NCBI GenBank assembly: GCA_029009055.1
Contig: JAQXJR010000032.1
Span: 1 to 32,989, forward strand
DNA length: 32,989 bases
Origin: Eubacteriales bacterium
GTDB taxonomy: Bacteria; Bacillota; Clostridia; Peptostreptococcales; Anaerovoracaceae
Reading direction: 5' to 3'
Numbering within the stretch: position 1 is the stretch's first letter; the number at the start of each line of letters is the position of its first letter. This document shows positions 16,448-25,477 of the stretch, piece by piece. A program made the translations under genes and the position numbers. Under the pieces are notes generated by a model, which was not told where the DNA came from, made no database searches, and was given only the letters and a program-made list of their open reading frames with translations.

Positions 16448-17500
16448 ATGAATAATACTATGGAAACAACAGGTCTTAAGGATCTGAGAAGCCTAACTTC
16501 AACAGAAATGCAGATTCTCGCGGAGAACCTCGGTCAGAAGAAGTATAGAGGGCGTCAGCTGTTTTCATGGGTCCATAAGGGAACTATCAGCTTCCGGGAG
16601 ATGTCCGATCTTCCGGAAGTTTTTATTAGCTCTCTATTCGACTCATACACCATAGGCCGCCCATCACTCATCAGACATCAGAAATCGAAAGACGGAACTG
16701 AGAAGTTCCTTTTCGGTCTCGGCGACGGTAACGCGGTCGAATCTGTCCTTATGAGGTATAAATACGGTAACACTGTCTGCGTATCTTCCCAAGCCGGCTG
16801 CAGGATGGGATGCGCTTTTTGCGCTTCGGGAATAAATGGGCTGGCCAGGAATCTTACGGCCGGCGAGATAGTCTCCCAGGTCCTGGAGATAGAGCTGGCG
16901 ACGGGCGAGAGGGTCAGCAGGATAGTCGTGATGGGAACAGGCGAGCCATTCGATAATTACGATAATCTGCTGAAATTTATTAATATAATACATGACCCCC
17001 TCGGTAAGAACATAAGCATGAGGAATATCACTGTGTCGACGTGTGGTCTGGTGCCGAAGATACTGAAGTTCGCGGACGATCTCCCTGAGACAGGCCTGGC
17101 CGTGTCTTTGCACGCTCCTAACGATGAACTTAGACGTAAGATCATGCCTGTAGCAAAGAGTTATTCTCTGGATCAGCTGATCCCAGCTTGCCGTGAGTAT
17201 GCTAAGAAAACCAGCCGGAGGATAACGTTCGAATACGCCCTGATAGCGGGTGTGAATGACGGGGATAAGGAACTTAAAGAATTGGCGCAGCTGTTGAGAG
17301 GAATGCTTTGCCATGTGAATATCATCTCGTTAAATGAGGTGAATGAAACAGGTCTTAAGTCGGCAGGCAGGAGAAGAGCTGAAGAATTTAAGGATTATCT
17401 TAATGAACATGGTGTTCCGGCTACAGTTAGGAGAAGCTTGGGACAGGACATATCCGGCGCTTGTGGGCAGCTTAGGCTGGAGACCGGAGCGAACTCTTAA
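16448..17500 (+). CDS. rlmN: Dual-specificity 23S rRNA A2503 / tRNA A37 C2-methyltransferase RlmN
   Basis: RlmN is a radical SAM enzyme that methylates C2 of A2503 in 23S rRNA and of A37 in some tRNAs. The 350-aa protein has the CxxxCxxC cluster motif with Cys118, Cys122 and Cys125 (AGCRMGCAFCAS), VVMGTGEPFDNYDN, STCGLVPKI, LAVSLHAPNDELR and a C-terminal RRSLGQDISGACGQL holding the conserved mechanistic Cys. The N-terminal accessory domain has KKYRGRQLFSWVHKG. The sequence pattern fits RlmN, and I see nothing that points to Cfr-type C8 specificity. AGAGGATC lies just before the ATG. It is 15 nt upstream of sbcD. Confidence 0.94.
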   Translation: MNNTMETTGLKDLRSLTSTEMQILAENLGQKKYRGRQLFSWVHKGTISFREMSDLPEVFISSLFDSYTIGRPSLIRHQKSKDGTEKFLFGLGDGNAVESVLMRYKYGNTVCVSSQAGCRMGCAFCASGINGLARNLTAGEIVSQVLEIELATGERVSRIVVMGTGEPFDNYDNLLKFINIIHDPLGKNISMRNITVSTCGLVPKILKFADDLPETGLAVSLHAPNDELRRKIMPVAKSYSLDQLIPACREYAKKTSRRITFEYALIAGVNDGDKELKELAQLLRGMLCHVNIISLNEVNETGLKSAGRRRAEEFKDYLNEHGVPATVRRSLGQDISGACGQLRLETGANS

Positions 17501-17515
17501 GGAGGACATTAAAAT

Positions 17516-18688
17516 ATGAAGTTCATACATGTGGCTGACCTTCATCTGGGGAAGAATCTTAAGGGATTCTCGCTGGAAGAAGATCAGAAATACATTCTCG
17601 GCGAAATAGCGGAGCTTCTGAAAGCTGAGGAGGCTGACGCCATCGTTATATCCGGTGATGTTTACGATAAATCAGTTCCTGTTAACTGGGCGGCAAATGT
17701 TTTTAACGACTTCATCGTTGAAATTTCAGACATAGTGAAATATATATTCATTATAAGCGGGAACCACGATTCGGCTGATAGGATCGCGTTTGGCGGGGAT
17801 ATATTTAAGAAAGAAGGCATCTTCATCTCCGGGAACCTCGTTCCTTCGGATGGAAGTGACATATATAAGAAATTTACAGTGGATGACGAATACGGACCGG
17901 TGAACTTCTACCTGCTGCCTTTCATTAAACCCGTTAATGTGAGATCTTTCTACCCCGACGCGGAAATAGAATCATATGACGACGCTGTTAAAACAGTGGT
18001 GGATGATATGGATGTGGACGCGAACGGGAGGAATGTCCTGCTGGCGCATCAGTTCGTTACCGGAGGCGACCTCTCCGGTTCCGAAGAGAGAAGCGTTGGA
18101 GGCACTGAGAATGTAAGCGGGGAACTTTTCGGCGACTTCGATTATGTGGCGCTGGGACACCTGCATCTGGCTCAGAGTATAGGGAGGGACACTGTGAGAT
18201 ATGCAGGAAGCCCACTTAAATACTCTTTTAGCCGCGCTGAGCTCATAGATAAATCCGTTACGGAAGTAACTATGGGGCCGAAAGGCGAAATCGATATTTC
18301 TTTGCTGCCGCTAAAGCCGATGAGAGACATGATCCAGCTGCCGCCAGCTACGTTCAGCGAAGTAACATCTTCCGAATTCATGGATAGCTATGACACTAAG
18401 AATGACTTCTTTAAAATCATCCTTACCGACGATAAGCCTATCCCTGACGCGGCCAATATACTCCGCGAGTATTATCCCAATTATGTGGAGATAGTTTATC
18501 AGGGGATAGTGGACAGGCTTAAAGAAACCGGTGATTACCAGGCGCATGAGGAGAAGTCTCCAATGGAGATGTTCCGTGAGTTCTATAGTTTGAGAAATAA
18601 TGGCGATATGTCTGACGAAGCCGCTTCGTATGTCGAAGGGCTCATCAGGGAAATCTGGAATGGAGGTGATGACTATGAGGCCGATTAA
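17516..18688 (+). CDS. sbcD: Exonuclease subunit SbcD (Mre11-type)
   Basis: SbcD is the manganese-dependent nuclease subunit of the SbcCD complex, which opens hairpins and processes DNA ends. The 390-aa protein has the phosphoesterase motifs in order: DLHLG, SGDVYD, SGNHDS, LLAHQFV and LGHLHL. These supply the Asp, His and Asn metal ligands. A capping region follows. TAAGGAGG precedes the ATG at good spacing. Its last 14 nt overlap the start of sbcC, the usual coupled arrangement. Confidence 0.94.
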   Translation: MKFIHVADLHLGKNLKGFSLEEDQKYILGEIAELLKAEEADAIVISGDVYDKSVPVNWAANVFNDFIVEISDIVKYIFIISGNHDSADRIAFGGDIFKKEGIFISGNLVPSDGSDIYKKFTVDDEYGPVNFYLLPFIKPVNVRSFYPDAEIESYDDAVKTVVDDMDVDANGRNVLLAHQFVTGGDLSGSEERSVGGTENVSGELFGDFDYVALGHLHLAQSIGRDTVRYAGSPLKYSFSRAELIDKSVTEVTMGPKGEIDISLLPLKPMRDMIQLPPATFSEVTSSEFMDSYDTKNDFFKIILTDDKPIPDAANILREYYPNYVEIVYQGIVDRLKETGDYQAHEEKSPMEMFREFYSLRNNGDMSDEAASYVEGLIREIWNGGDDYEAD

Positions 18689-21593
18689 GCTCGTGATGTC
18701 TGCCTTCGGACCATTCTCCGGCGAGGAGACCGTGGATTTCTCCAAGCTCGGTAAATCCGGCATTTACCTAATAACAGGCGACACAGGATCAGGGAAAACT
18801 ACTATATTCGACGCCATAACGTACGCGCTCTACGGGGCGGGGACCGGCAACAGAGATATTAAGGACATGCGGTGTAAATTCGCGGATCCTAAGGCTGTAA
18901 CGTGCGTTAAGCTCTGGTTCGATGAAGGCGGAGCGGAATATTATATAGAGAGGACCCCCTCTTATGAGCGTAAGAAGCAAAGAGGAATCGGCACGACGAC
19001 GCAGTCGGAGAAGGCTGAGCTGACCTGTCCTGATGGGACCGCCTACCATAAGTCTGCTGAAGTCAATGATAAGATCATGGAGATCACCCATATAGATAAA
19101 AACCAGTTCAGGATGATAGAGATGATCGCCCAGGGAGATTTCAGCTCCGTTCTTAACGCCGATACTAAGGACAGACAGGGCATACTGGAGAAGATATTCA
19201 GCACGCAGAATTATAATATCCTGCAAAGAAGACTTAAGGATGACCTTTCTAAGTCTGAAAGCGAGCTGGAGCTTAAGAAAAGTTCGCTTAGGGAGAAGGT
19301 CCATTCTATAGAGCTTTCTCCTGAACTCGCTGAGACAGTGCAGGAAGATGAATCAGAAGGAGCAGACTGGCAGTCGGACTCTGAAACCCAGTTATCAGAG
19401 GGGGAGCACCGGACACTCGCCGATATATACTATGATCTTAAGGATAGTGACGCTGCTATACTTAGTGGTAAAGCCGCTGAGTTCGCTCTTCGGCTGGCTG
19501 ATATGGATGAAGATCGCGCTGAGAATGCCCGCGATGAAGTTAAGAAAATAGAAAGTTCTTTAGAGGCTGTAAATAGTCAGATAAGCCTGATGAACGAGAT
19601 AAGCGGGCTAAAGAAAGAAATAGACGCGGATAAGATCACGCTTTCTATTAATAATCAGGCGGCTTCGGACGCTGACACTAAGCTTAAAGATGCTAATGAC
19701 AGAAAGCCCGAGCGCGAGGGCTGGGTATCTAAAGCGGGTGCCCTCCAAGCGTCCATGGATGATTACAGGAAACTGGACTCATCTATATCTGAACTGAATA
19801 AAGCCGCGTCAGATATTAAGGATGCTGATAGCAGCCTGGCTTCCTGCCTTGAAAATATAGACAGAGCTGACAGGCGGAAGGCAGGTCTGGATAAAAGAAT
19901 AGGCGAGCTGGATGGAGTGGATGATAAGATCCTGGCTAATTCTAAGAATCTGACAGAAGCGAAAGCTAAGAGGGATAGTCTGGACAGTCTGCTATCTCTG
20001 CTGTCTGAAAGGGAGAGTATTAGGCGTAAGCTCATATCGGCTAAAGCCGCCTTCGATAAAGCGGAACATGAGAAGGATGAGGCTGTCAGCCTGTACTCAG
20101 TTAAGAGGAGCGCTTTCCTGTCTGAACAGGCAGGTATTCTGGCCTGCGAGCTCGAGCAGGGAGAGCCCTGCCCTGTATGCGGATCCACAGAGCATCCGGA
20201 TCCGGCGGAGAAGAGTGAGGGCGCTCCGACTGAAGCTGAGCTAAATAAGCTGGAAAAGGCTAAGAATGATAAGGAGAAAGCGTTCTCTAAGGCAGATAAA
20301 GACCTATCCAATCTTATAAATGACCTTAATAAAAAGCACGAAGACATTAAGAAAGCTGCGTTGGCTGACCCTATTAAAGAAATAACAGGGCAGATAGAGC
20401 TTAACGTCGATGGGGATTATTCCGCGTTAGCAGGCATCATAAAGCCGGTATCCGCTGACTTAGATGTCGAGATAAGAGGGCTTAATGACAGGGCTTTAGA
20501 ACTTGGTGAAGATAAGAAAGAGCTGGAAGAAAGCCGGAGGCAGCTTCCAGACGTGGACGCTTTGCTGAGAAAGCTGAGGGAAGAAGAATCCGTTAAGAGG
20601 CAGGAGATAGCGTCGCTTCAGAGCAAACAGGAGTCATTGGCCGCGAATATAGATGAAATCAGGCGGGGCCTGGAGTTCGAGAGCAGCGCGGCCGCTCAGG
20701 CTGAAATCAAGAGGCTGGATGGTCTGGTTAAGGCTTTTGATAAGGATATCGATAAGCTGACCGAGGAGAAGAACCTGGCTGACAGGGAAGTTTCCAGGCT
20801 GGAAGGCGTAATTAAAGCGAAACAGAAGACTCTGGATGAGAAAACCGCTCAGGCTGGCGAGAACACGCCTTCTCTCAGTGAGCTCGCCGATAAACAGTGC
20901 GAGCTTAACTCTACGAGGACTAAGCTTAGCGGCGAGGCTGACGAGGCGGCTATAAGGGCTGCTTCGAACAGGAAGACCGGGCAGGGGATTAGAAACGGCC
21001 AGGAGGAGCTGGCTGAAGACTCAGAGAGATGGCAGATGATAAAGGTCCTGTCCGATACGGCGAACGCCCGCACAGCGTCCGATGAATCCGGTAAGATAAG
21101 TCTGGAAACGTATGTCCTTTCATATTATTTCGACCAGATCATAGAGTCGGCCAATACGCACATGGTAGGAATCACCGGCGGAAGATATCAGCTGGAGAGA
21201 AGCAGGAGAGCTAAGAACCGCTCATCGCAGACTGGTCTGGATCTGGATGTCATAGACATAAATGATCCCGACGACAGGAGATCAGTTTCCACGCTGTCAG
21301 GAGGAGAGACCTTCACGGCTTCCCTGTCACTGGCTCTGGGAGTTTCCGACTATATACAGGCAGAAGCCGGCGGCGTCAGGCTGGACACCATGTTCGTGGA
21401 TGAGGGCTTCGGCACCCTGGACGATAAGGAGCTGGATGACGCTATAAACATGCTGGCTTCGCTATCCGATAATAACAGGCTCATAGGCATAATCTCCCAT
21501 GTAGACAAACTCCGCGACAGGATAGATAATAAAATCGTGGTCGAGAAACAGGGGGACGGCACCAGCCACGTGAGACTGGAACTCAACAGCTGA
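18675..21593 (+). CDS. sbcC: Exonuclease subunit SbcC (Rad50-type ATPase)
   Basis: SbcC is an SMC-like ATPase of 972 aa that partners SbcD. The N-terminal Walker A is GDTGSGKTT (35-43). Two long Glu/Lys/Asp-rich coiled-coil arms flank the zinc hook CPVC (499-502). The C-terminal ABC half has the signature LSGGETF, Walker B MFVDEGFGTLD and IGIISHVDKLRDRI. I chose ATG 18675, with GGAGGTGA just upstream; the open frame extends to 18600 but only inside sbcD. Overlap with sbcD suggests equal expression. The gene ends 17 nt before a small membrane protein gene. Confidence 0.95.
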   Translation: MRPIKLVMSAFGPFSGEETVDFSKLGKSGIYLITGDTGSGKTTIFDAITYALYGAGTGNRDIKDMRCKFADPKAVTCVKLWFDEGGAEYYIERTPSYERKKQRGIGTTTQSEKAELTCPDGTAYHKSAEVNDKIMEITHIDKNQFRMIEMIAQGDFSSVLNADTKDRQGILEKIFSTQNYNILQRRLKDDLSKSESELELKKSSLREKVHSIELSPELAETVQEDESEGADWQSDSETQLSEGEHRTLADIYYDLKDSDAAILSGKAAEFALRLADMDEDRAENARDEVKKIESSLEAVNSQISLMNEISGLKKEIDADKITLSINNQAASDADTKLKDANDRKPEREGWVSKAGALQASMDDYRKLDSSISELNKAASDIKDADSSLASCLENIDRADRRKAGLDKRIGELDGVDDKILANSKNLTEAKAKRDSLDSLLSLLSERESIRRKLISAKAAFDKAEHEKDEAVSLYSVKRSAFLSEQAGILACELEQGEPCPVCGSTEHPDPAEKSEGAPTEAELNKLEKAKNDKEKAFSKADKDLSNLINDLNKKHEDIKKAALADPIKEITGQIELNVDGDYSALAGIIKPVSADLDVEIRGLNDRALELGEDKKELEESRRQLPDVDALLRKLREEESVKRQEIASLQSKQESLAANIDEIRRGLEFESSAAAQAEIKRLDGLVKAFDKDIDKLTEEKNLADREVSRLEGVIKAKQKTLDEKTAQAGENTPSLSELADKQCELNSTRTKLSGEADEAAIRAASNRKTGQGIRNGQEELAEDSERWQMIKVLSDTANARTASDESGKISLETYVLSYYFDQIIESANTHMVGITGGRYQLERSRRAKNRSSQTGLDLDVIDINDPDDRRSVSTLSGGETFTASLSLALGVSDYIQAEAGGVRLDTMFVDEGFGTLDDKELDDAINMLASLSDNNRLIGIISHVDKLRDRIDNKIVVEKQGDGTSHVRLELNS

Positions 21594-21610
21594 TCGAATA
21601 GGGGGATGAA

Positions 21611-21772
21611 ATGGATAAGAAGAATATAGCAAAGGCATTACTGGTCGGAGCGCTCGCCGGAGCAGTCACGGGCATTTCCTTCGTAGCGGCTTCCATAATG
21701 GGCGAGATAAGCGAAGAAGAGTCCGAAGATAAGGCTGAGGAAGAAGCGGGCGAGGCGTCCGAAGATAAGTAG
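21611..21772 (+). CDS. Small single-pass membrane protein, YtxH-like
   Basis: This 53-aa frame starts at ATG 21611 behind GGGGGATGA. Residues 1-7 are basic and polar (MDKKNIA), 8-27 form a Gly/Ala-rich transmembrane helix (ALLVGALAGAVTGISFVAAS), and the rest is a strongly acidic tail of Glu, Asp, Ser and Ala. The shape resembles YtxH-type small membrane proteins, though their tails are usually longer and helical. It sits tightly between sbcC and holA and shares the codon style of its neighbours, so it is probably expressed. I do not know a function. Confidence 0.7.
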   Translation: MDKKNIAKALLVGALAGAVTGISFVAASIMGEISEEESEDKAEEEAGEASEDK

Positions 21773-21793
21773 AAATCCGGAGAAAATAGGACC

Positions 21794-22864
21794 TTGAACA
21801 ACTATAGAAATAAAAAATCTAATAAGGGTTTTAAGGATTTCGTAAAGGATCTTAAAGCCGGCTCTCTGAAACCTGTGATCCTCATATACGGAGAGGAGCA
21901 GTTCTTAGCCGAGTGGGCGGTAAAAGCCGTTAAGAGGAAGTACGTGAACGAGGCGACAGAGGTCATGGACTACGCTGTCATGGATGAAGAGCAGGAGCTT
22001 TCCGGTCTTCTGGAGAGCCTGCGGACCCTTCCCCTGATGTCAGAGAAGAGAGTGGTCTGGATCCGTAATTTCGAGCCTCTGACCGGTAAGAAAACTTCCG
22101 GATTCACATCTGATCTCCAGGATCAGCTCATAAGCTATATAGAGGACCCGAGCGAGGATTCCATAGCCATATTTTCATCTGAGAAGACGGATGGTAAGAT
22201 CAAGCTCGTTAAAAGCCTTAAGAAATACGCCGGTGTCTACGAGTTCGGCCAGCTGACGCAGGCGGAGTTGGAAAGCTTCGCGTCTAAGAGGTTTAAGGCC
22301 GCAGGCCTAAGCTGCGGCAGGCAGTGCATGAACATGCTCATTAGTGAGACCGGGTATTTCAATAAAGAGAGTAAATACAGGCTTTACAGTTTCGCGAACG
22401 ACTTGAGGAAGATCATAGCCTTAAGCGAGGGCGGCTCTGTCACTCCGACAGCCATAGAGTACGCGGTTAACGGGGACCGGGACAGCTTTATATTCGATTT
22501 ACTAGATGGCATAAGCGGGAATAATAAGGCGGAAGCCTTCCAGATGATGAGCGACAGGCTTAAGGGGAATCCGAACGAGGCTATGCCGCTCATAGGATCT
22601 ATAGTTTCTCAGATGGAACTCATGTATCAGATCAGGGAATTCGAGGATCCGGATTCCAGCCGGCCTATGAGGAGCCCGGCGCAGATCCACGATTACACCG
22701 GCCTTAACGAGTACAGGGTTAAGAAGGCCATGGGCTACGCGAACAGATATTCGCTTTCCAAACTTAAGCAGATGCTGCTGTCTATCTATGATGTGAACAG
22801 GCAGATCGTGACAGGGGAGCTGCCGGCTGAACTAGCTTTAGAACTCTTCATAGCCCAGATATAG
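21794..22864 (+). CDS. holA: DNA polymerase III subunit delta
   Basis: HolA is the clamp-loader delta subunit that opens the beta sliding clamp. The 356-aa protein has the family start PVILIYGEEQFLAEWAVKAVKRKY and an LLESLRTLPLMSEKRVVWIRN segment, the region that contacts the clamp in this family. DDLRKI-like AAA lid residues appear as FANDLRKIIALSEG, and DSIFDLLDGI-like as DSFIFDLLDGISG. The C-terminal collar has MGYANRYSLSKLKQMLLSIYDVNRQIVTGELPAELALELFI, broken only by my spacing. The start is TTG 21794 with a weak ribosome binding site (GGAG 11 nt upstream). It ends just before a bidirectional terminator. Confidence 0.92.
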   Translation: MNNYRNKKSNKGFKDFVKDLKAGSLKPVILIYGEEQFLAEWAVKAVKRKYVNEATEVMDYAVMDEEQELSGLLESLRTLPLMSEKRVVWIRNFEPLTGKKTSGFTSDLQDQLISYIEDPSEDSIAIFSSEKTDGKIKLVKSLKKYAGVYEFGQLTQAELESFASKRFKAAGLSCGRQCMNMLISETGYFNKESKYRLYSFANDLRKIIALSEGGSVTPTAIEYAVNGDRDSFIFDLLDGISGNNKAEAFQMMSDRLKGNPNEAMPLIGSIVSQMELMYQIREFEDPDSSRPMRSPAQIHDYTGLNEYRVKKAMGYANRYSLSKLKQMLLSIYDVNRQIVTGELPAELALELFIAQI

Positions 22865-22880
22865 CAAATATAAGACATAA

Positions 22881-22938
22881 TAAAACGCGCCGCGTGAGAA
22901 CGGGAATCCCGAAGGGTCCTGGCTCAGCGGCGTTTTTA
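22881..22938. terminator. Bidirectional terminator between holA and recN
   Basis: CGCCGC (22888-22893) pairs with GCGGCG (22927-22932) and TGAG pairs with CTCA inside it, with a small CGGG/CCCG hairpin in the loop. TTTTT (22933-22937) follows on the plus strand. TAAAA before the stem gives a T-run on the minus strand, so it can serve both holA and the convergent recN. Confidence 0.85.
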
Positions 22939-22979
22939 TATTGGCGGCAGAGCCTGCGAGGCCCACCGGCTATTCTTTG

Positions 22980-24599
22980 TTATTTATAATTCTCTATCAG
23001 CTCTCTCGCGCTCTTAACAGTGGTCTCGGTCACATGGTCTCCGCCGAGCAGCCTGGCTATTTCCTGCTCCTTCTCTGACTCGCCCAGTTTCAGCACGTGT
23101 GTATATGTGGAGTCAGAGTCGCTGTCCTTATAGATCATGTAGTTGGACGTCCCGGCCGCCGCGATCTGAGGCAGGTGAGTAATGCAGATGATCTGGTGCC
23201 TCCCTGATATCTCCCTGAGCTTCTTAGCTACGACAGACGCTGTGACTCCGCTGATTCCCGTGTCGATCTCATCGAAGATCATGCTGGATACGCGCGCGTC
23301 TTCTCCGGTGACGTTTCTGATTGCCAGCATTATACGGGATATCTCTCCCCCGGACGCTGTCTTAACGAGCGGTTTAAGCGGCTCTCCCTTATTAGTTGAT
23401 ATCATGATCTCGCACTCATCGCTTCCGTTCTGGCTTATGGCTGGGGCCTTACGCACCTGCATCTCCAGTTCGGCATCCTTAAAGTTGAGTTCCTTCAGCT
23501 CGTTTAGGATAGCCTGGCTCAGCTTACCCGCGTATCTGGTTCTAGCCTCCGTAAGTGCCTCAGCCTTCTCCCTGAGAACAGCCAGGGCAGCCTTACTGGC
23601 CTTATCCAGCGCTTCCTTCTCAGATGAGAAGTCCTCGGTCAGGGCCAGCTTCTTCTTAATGGTCTCCGCGTATTCCAGCACATCGCTGATTTCAGGTCCA
23701 TACTTCTTCTTCAGGTCATCTATGCTGTTAAGCCTGGAAATGCTAGCATCCAGCTCGTCAGGCGAGAAAGACAGCATGTCGGAAAGCTCCTTCACGGAAG
23801 CTCCTATGTCCTGGGCGTCGTAATATACGCCGCTCCACCGCTCAGCCAACTGGCTTATCTCTTCAGAATACCTGGAAGCCTTATTAAGCTCCTCCAGTGC
23901 CTCTCCGATCATGGTGAGAACATTCGTTTCTCCATCATTAATAAGCTCTCCGGCAGTGTGCAGGGAATCGTATATCTTCTCGCTGTTTTTCATGAGCTCC
24001 ACCGAATTAGAAAGCTCCTCATCCTCGCCGGGAACAGGGGCGACGGACTCTATCTCGCCGATCTGGAACCTGTAGACATTAGCGTTCCTGCGGCTCTCCT
24101 TCTCGTCAGCCACCAGTTTCTCCAGCGCCTTCCGCTTCTGCTTATAATCGTTATATGCCGCTGTGAAATCGTCCTTCAGTGGGGTGATCTCAGCCTTACC
24201 ATAATCATCGACCAGCTTTATATGGTTATCCGGATCCAGCAAAGCCTGATTATCGTATTGGCCATGTATGGCAGCTATTTTAGAAGCTGCGGCAGCTACT
24301 TCAGCTACAGTGGCCAGCCTGCCGTTAAGCCTGCAAAGGTTCTTCCCGGCGGCGGTTATCTCTCTGGATATGACGTATTCTTCGCCGTCTACTGTCGCTG
24401 TCAAGCCTACTATGGCCTTAGCGCAGCCGTGTCTTATAAATGAGGAGTCGGCCCGGCTCCCGAGCACCAGGCTCACGGCTTCTATTATTATGGATTTACC
24501 GGCTCCGGTCTCTCCGGTTATTATATTGAGGCCTTCGTCGAAATCTATCTCCGCGTCCTTAATAATGGCGAAATCTTTAATGCTGATGTGATCTATCAT
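22980..24599 (-). CDS. recN: DNA repair protein RecN
   Basis: RecN is an SMC-like ATPase that acts early at double-strand breaks. The 539-aa protein has Walker A GETGAGKS (29-36), a Q-loop region IAAIHGQYDNQALLD, coiled-coil arms in the middle, the signature KTASGGEISRIMLAI, and Walker B MIFDEIDTGISG, followed by ICITHLPQIAA. Length and order are normal for the family. It is convergent with holA and divergent from ruvC. The start region has GGAG 11 nt before the ATG. Bacterial recN is often under LexA control, and a LexA box lies in the shared intergenic region, although nearer to ruvC. Confidence 0.95.
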   Translation of the reverse strand: MIDHISIKDFAIIKDAEIDFDEGLNIITGETGAGKSIIIEAVSLVLGSRADSSFIRHGCAKAIVGLTATVDGEEYVISREITAAGKNLCRLNGRLATVAEVAAAASKIAAIHGQYDNQALLDPDNHIKLVDDYGKAEITPLKDDFTAAYNDYKQKRKALEKLVADEKESRRNANVYRFQIGEIESVAPVPGEDEELSNSVELMKNSEKIYDSLHTAGELINDGETNVLTMIGEALEELNKASRYSEEISQLAERWSGVYYDAQDIGASVKELSDMLSFSPDELDASISRLNSIDDLKKKYGPEISDVLEYAETIKKKLALTEDFSSEKEALDKASKAALAVLREKAEALTEARTRYAGKLSQAILNELKELNFKDAELEMQVRKAPAISQNGSDECEIMISTNKGEPLKPLVKTASGGEISRIMLAIRNVTGEDARVSSMIFDEIDTGISGVTASVVAKKLREISGRHQIICITHLPQIAAAGTSNYMIYKDSDSDSTYTHVLKLGESEKEQEIARLLGGDHVTETTVKSARELIENYK

Positions 24600-24709
24600 T
24601 AGTTGAAAATCTCCGTCTCAGAGAATGTTACTTAGCAAATTGGGACCGGAAACTGCGCTTCCGCGGCTTGCGGACGATTCACGTTTCGGGTGCCTGAAAA
24701 TATAGAATA

Positions 24710-24718
24710 ATTATATCA
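24710..24718 (-). promoter_or_regulatory. Extended -10 promoter of recN
   Basis: On the minus strand the sequence reads TGATATAAT: a perfect TATAAT preceded by the TG of an extended -10. The -35 region (TTCCTT) is poor, as is common for extended -10 promoters. It lies about 110 nt upstream of the recN start. The leader between has a TCCGC/GCGGA hairpin. Confidence 0.6.
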
Positions 24719-24780
24719 TTTACAGGCTGAAAAAGGAAACGAACATGGAAAATAATCCCAGTTAGGTAACGTCCTATAAG

Positions 24781-24809
24781 TAGACGAACGTATGTTTTTA
24801 TGATATACT
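24781..24809 (+). promoter_or_regulatory. Promoter of the ruvCAB operon
   Basis: The -10 is TATACT (24804-24809) with an extended TG two bases before it (TGATATACT). A -35 of TAGACG (24781-24786; 4 of 6 consensus) lies 17 nt upstream. The spacer and the end of the -35 are covered by a LexA box. Transcription should begin near 24816. Confidence 0.65.
24785..24798. promoter_or_regulatory. LexA (SOS) box
   Basis: CGAACGTATGTTTT matches the Gram-positive LexA consensus CGAACRNRYGTTYC at 13 of 14 positions. It lies between the -35 and -10 of the ruvC promoter, where LexA would block RNA polymerase. A half-site CGAACAT occurs at 24740-24746, nearer the recN promoter. Confidence 0.8.
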
Positions 24810-24856
24810 AAATTTCTATGTACAGTCAATGATTTAAGACTAGAAAAGAGGCAGAA

Positions 24857-25357
24857 ATGAGGATACTCGGAATAGATCCGGGTTATGCCATAATGGGATG
24901 GGCTGTGCTCGATTATAAGGGCAACCACTTTACGAGCATAGACTACGGTTCAGTAACGACAGACGCGAAGACACCTATGCCGTACAGGCTGCAGCACCTG
25001 TACACAGAACTTTGCGCCGTTATAGAGAAATATCATCCGGAGGAGGCTTCTATAGAGGAGCTTTTCTACCATAGTAACGCTAAGACGGTAATACACGTAG
25101 GTGAAGCCAGAGGCGTCGCTGTTCTGGCCTGCGTGAATAACGGGCTCACAGTTAACGAATATACGCCGCTCCAGATAAAACAGGCCCTGGTCGGATATGG
25201 CCGCGCTGAGAAGAAGCAGGTGCAGGCCATGGTTAAGGCCATACTTAACCTGGACGCTGTTCCTAAGCCGGACGATACGGCTGACGCCGTAGCCGCCGCT
25301 ATCTGTCACGGACACGCTTCAGGTAACAGGCTGAGGATAGATAACAGGATGAGATAA
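24857..25357 (+). CDS. ruvC: Holliday junction endonuclease RuvC
   Basis: RuvC cuts Holliday junctions as a dimer. The 166-aa protein has the four catalytic acidic residues of the RNase H-like fold: Asp7 in GIDPG, Glu67 in SIEELFYH, and Asp140 and Asp143 in DDTADAVAAAICH. GAGG lies 7 nt before the ATG. It is first of the ruvC-ruvA-ruvB set, which acts with RecN and SbcCD in repair of broken and stalled chromosomes, and it is probably SOS-induced through the LexA box upstream. Confidence 0.96.
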   Translation: MRILGIDPGYAIMGWAVLDYKGNHFTSIDYGSVTTDAKTPMPYRLQHLYTELCAVIEKYHPEEASIEELFYHSNAKTVIHVGEARGVAVLACVNNGLTVNEYTPLQIKQALVGYGRAEKKQVQAMVKAILNLDAVPKPDDTADAVAAAICHGHASGNRLRIDNRMR

Positions 25358-25358
25358 G

Positions 25359-25428
25359 GCAGAGCCTCTAATGCGCTTAAGGCAGGAGTCGGGCTGGCAG
25401 AGCCGGATGCCTGGGATGGGCTTTGCTG
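25359..25428 (+). repeat. Intergenic inverted-repeat element, copy 1
   Basis: GCAGAGCC (25359-25366) can pair with GGCTTTGC (25419-25426, one G-U). The 3' part GGGATGGGCTTTGCTG (25413-25428) recurs with one base missing at 28339-28353, between queA and tgt. Internal segments AGGCA/TGCCT and GGCT/AGCC can also pair. It lies between ruvC and ruvA. Confidence 0.4.
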
Positions 25429-25432
25429 AATG

Positions 25433-25462
25433 ATTAGCTGAGTAAATATTAGTTGAGTAAAT
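25433..25462 (+). repeat. Tandem 15-bp repeat upstream of ruvA
   Basis: Two adjacent 15-bp copies, ATTAGCTGAGTAAAT and ATTAGTTGAGTAAAT, differ at one base. They end 15 nt before the ruvA start codon, in a region without a strong ribosome binding site. It could be replication slippage or a protein-binding pair. Confidence 0.6.
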
Positions 25463-25477
25463 ATTATAAGAGATATA

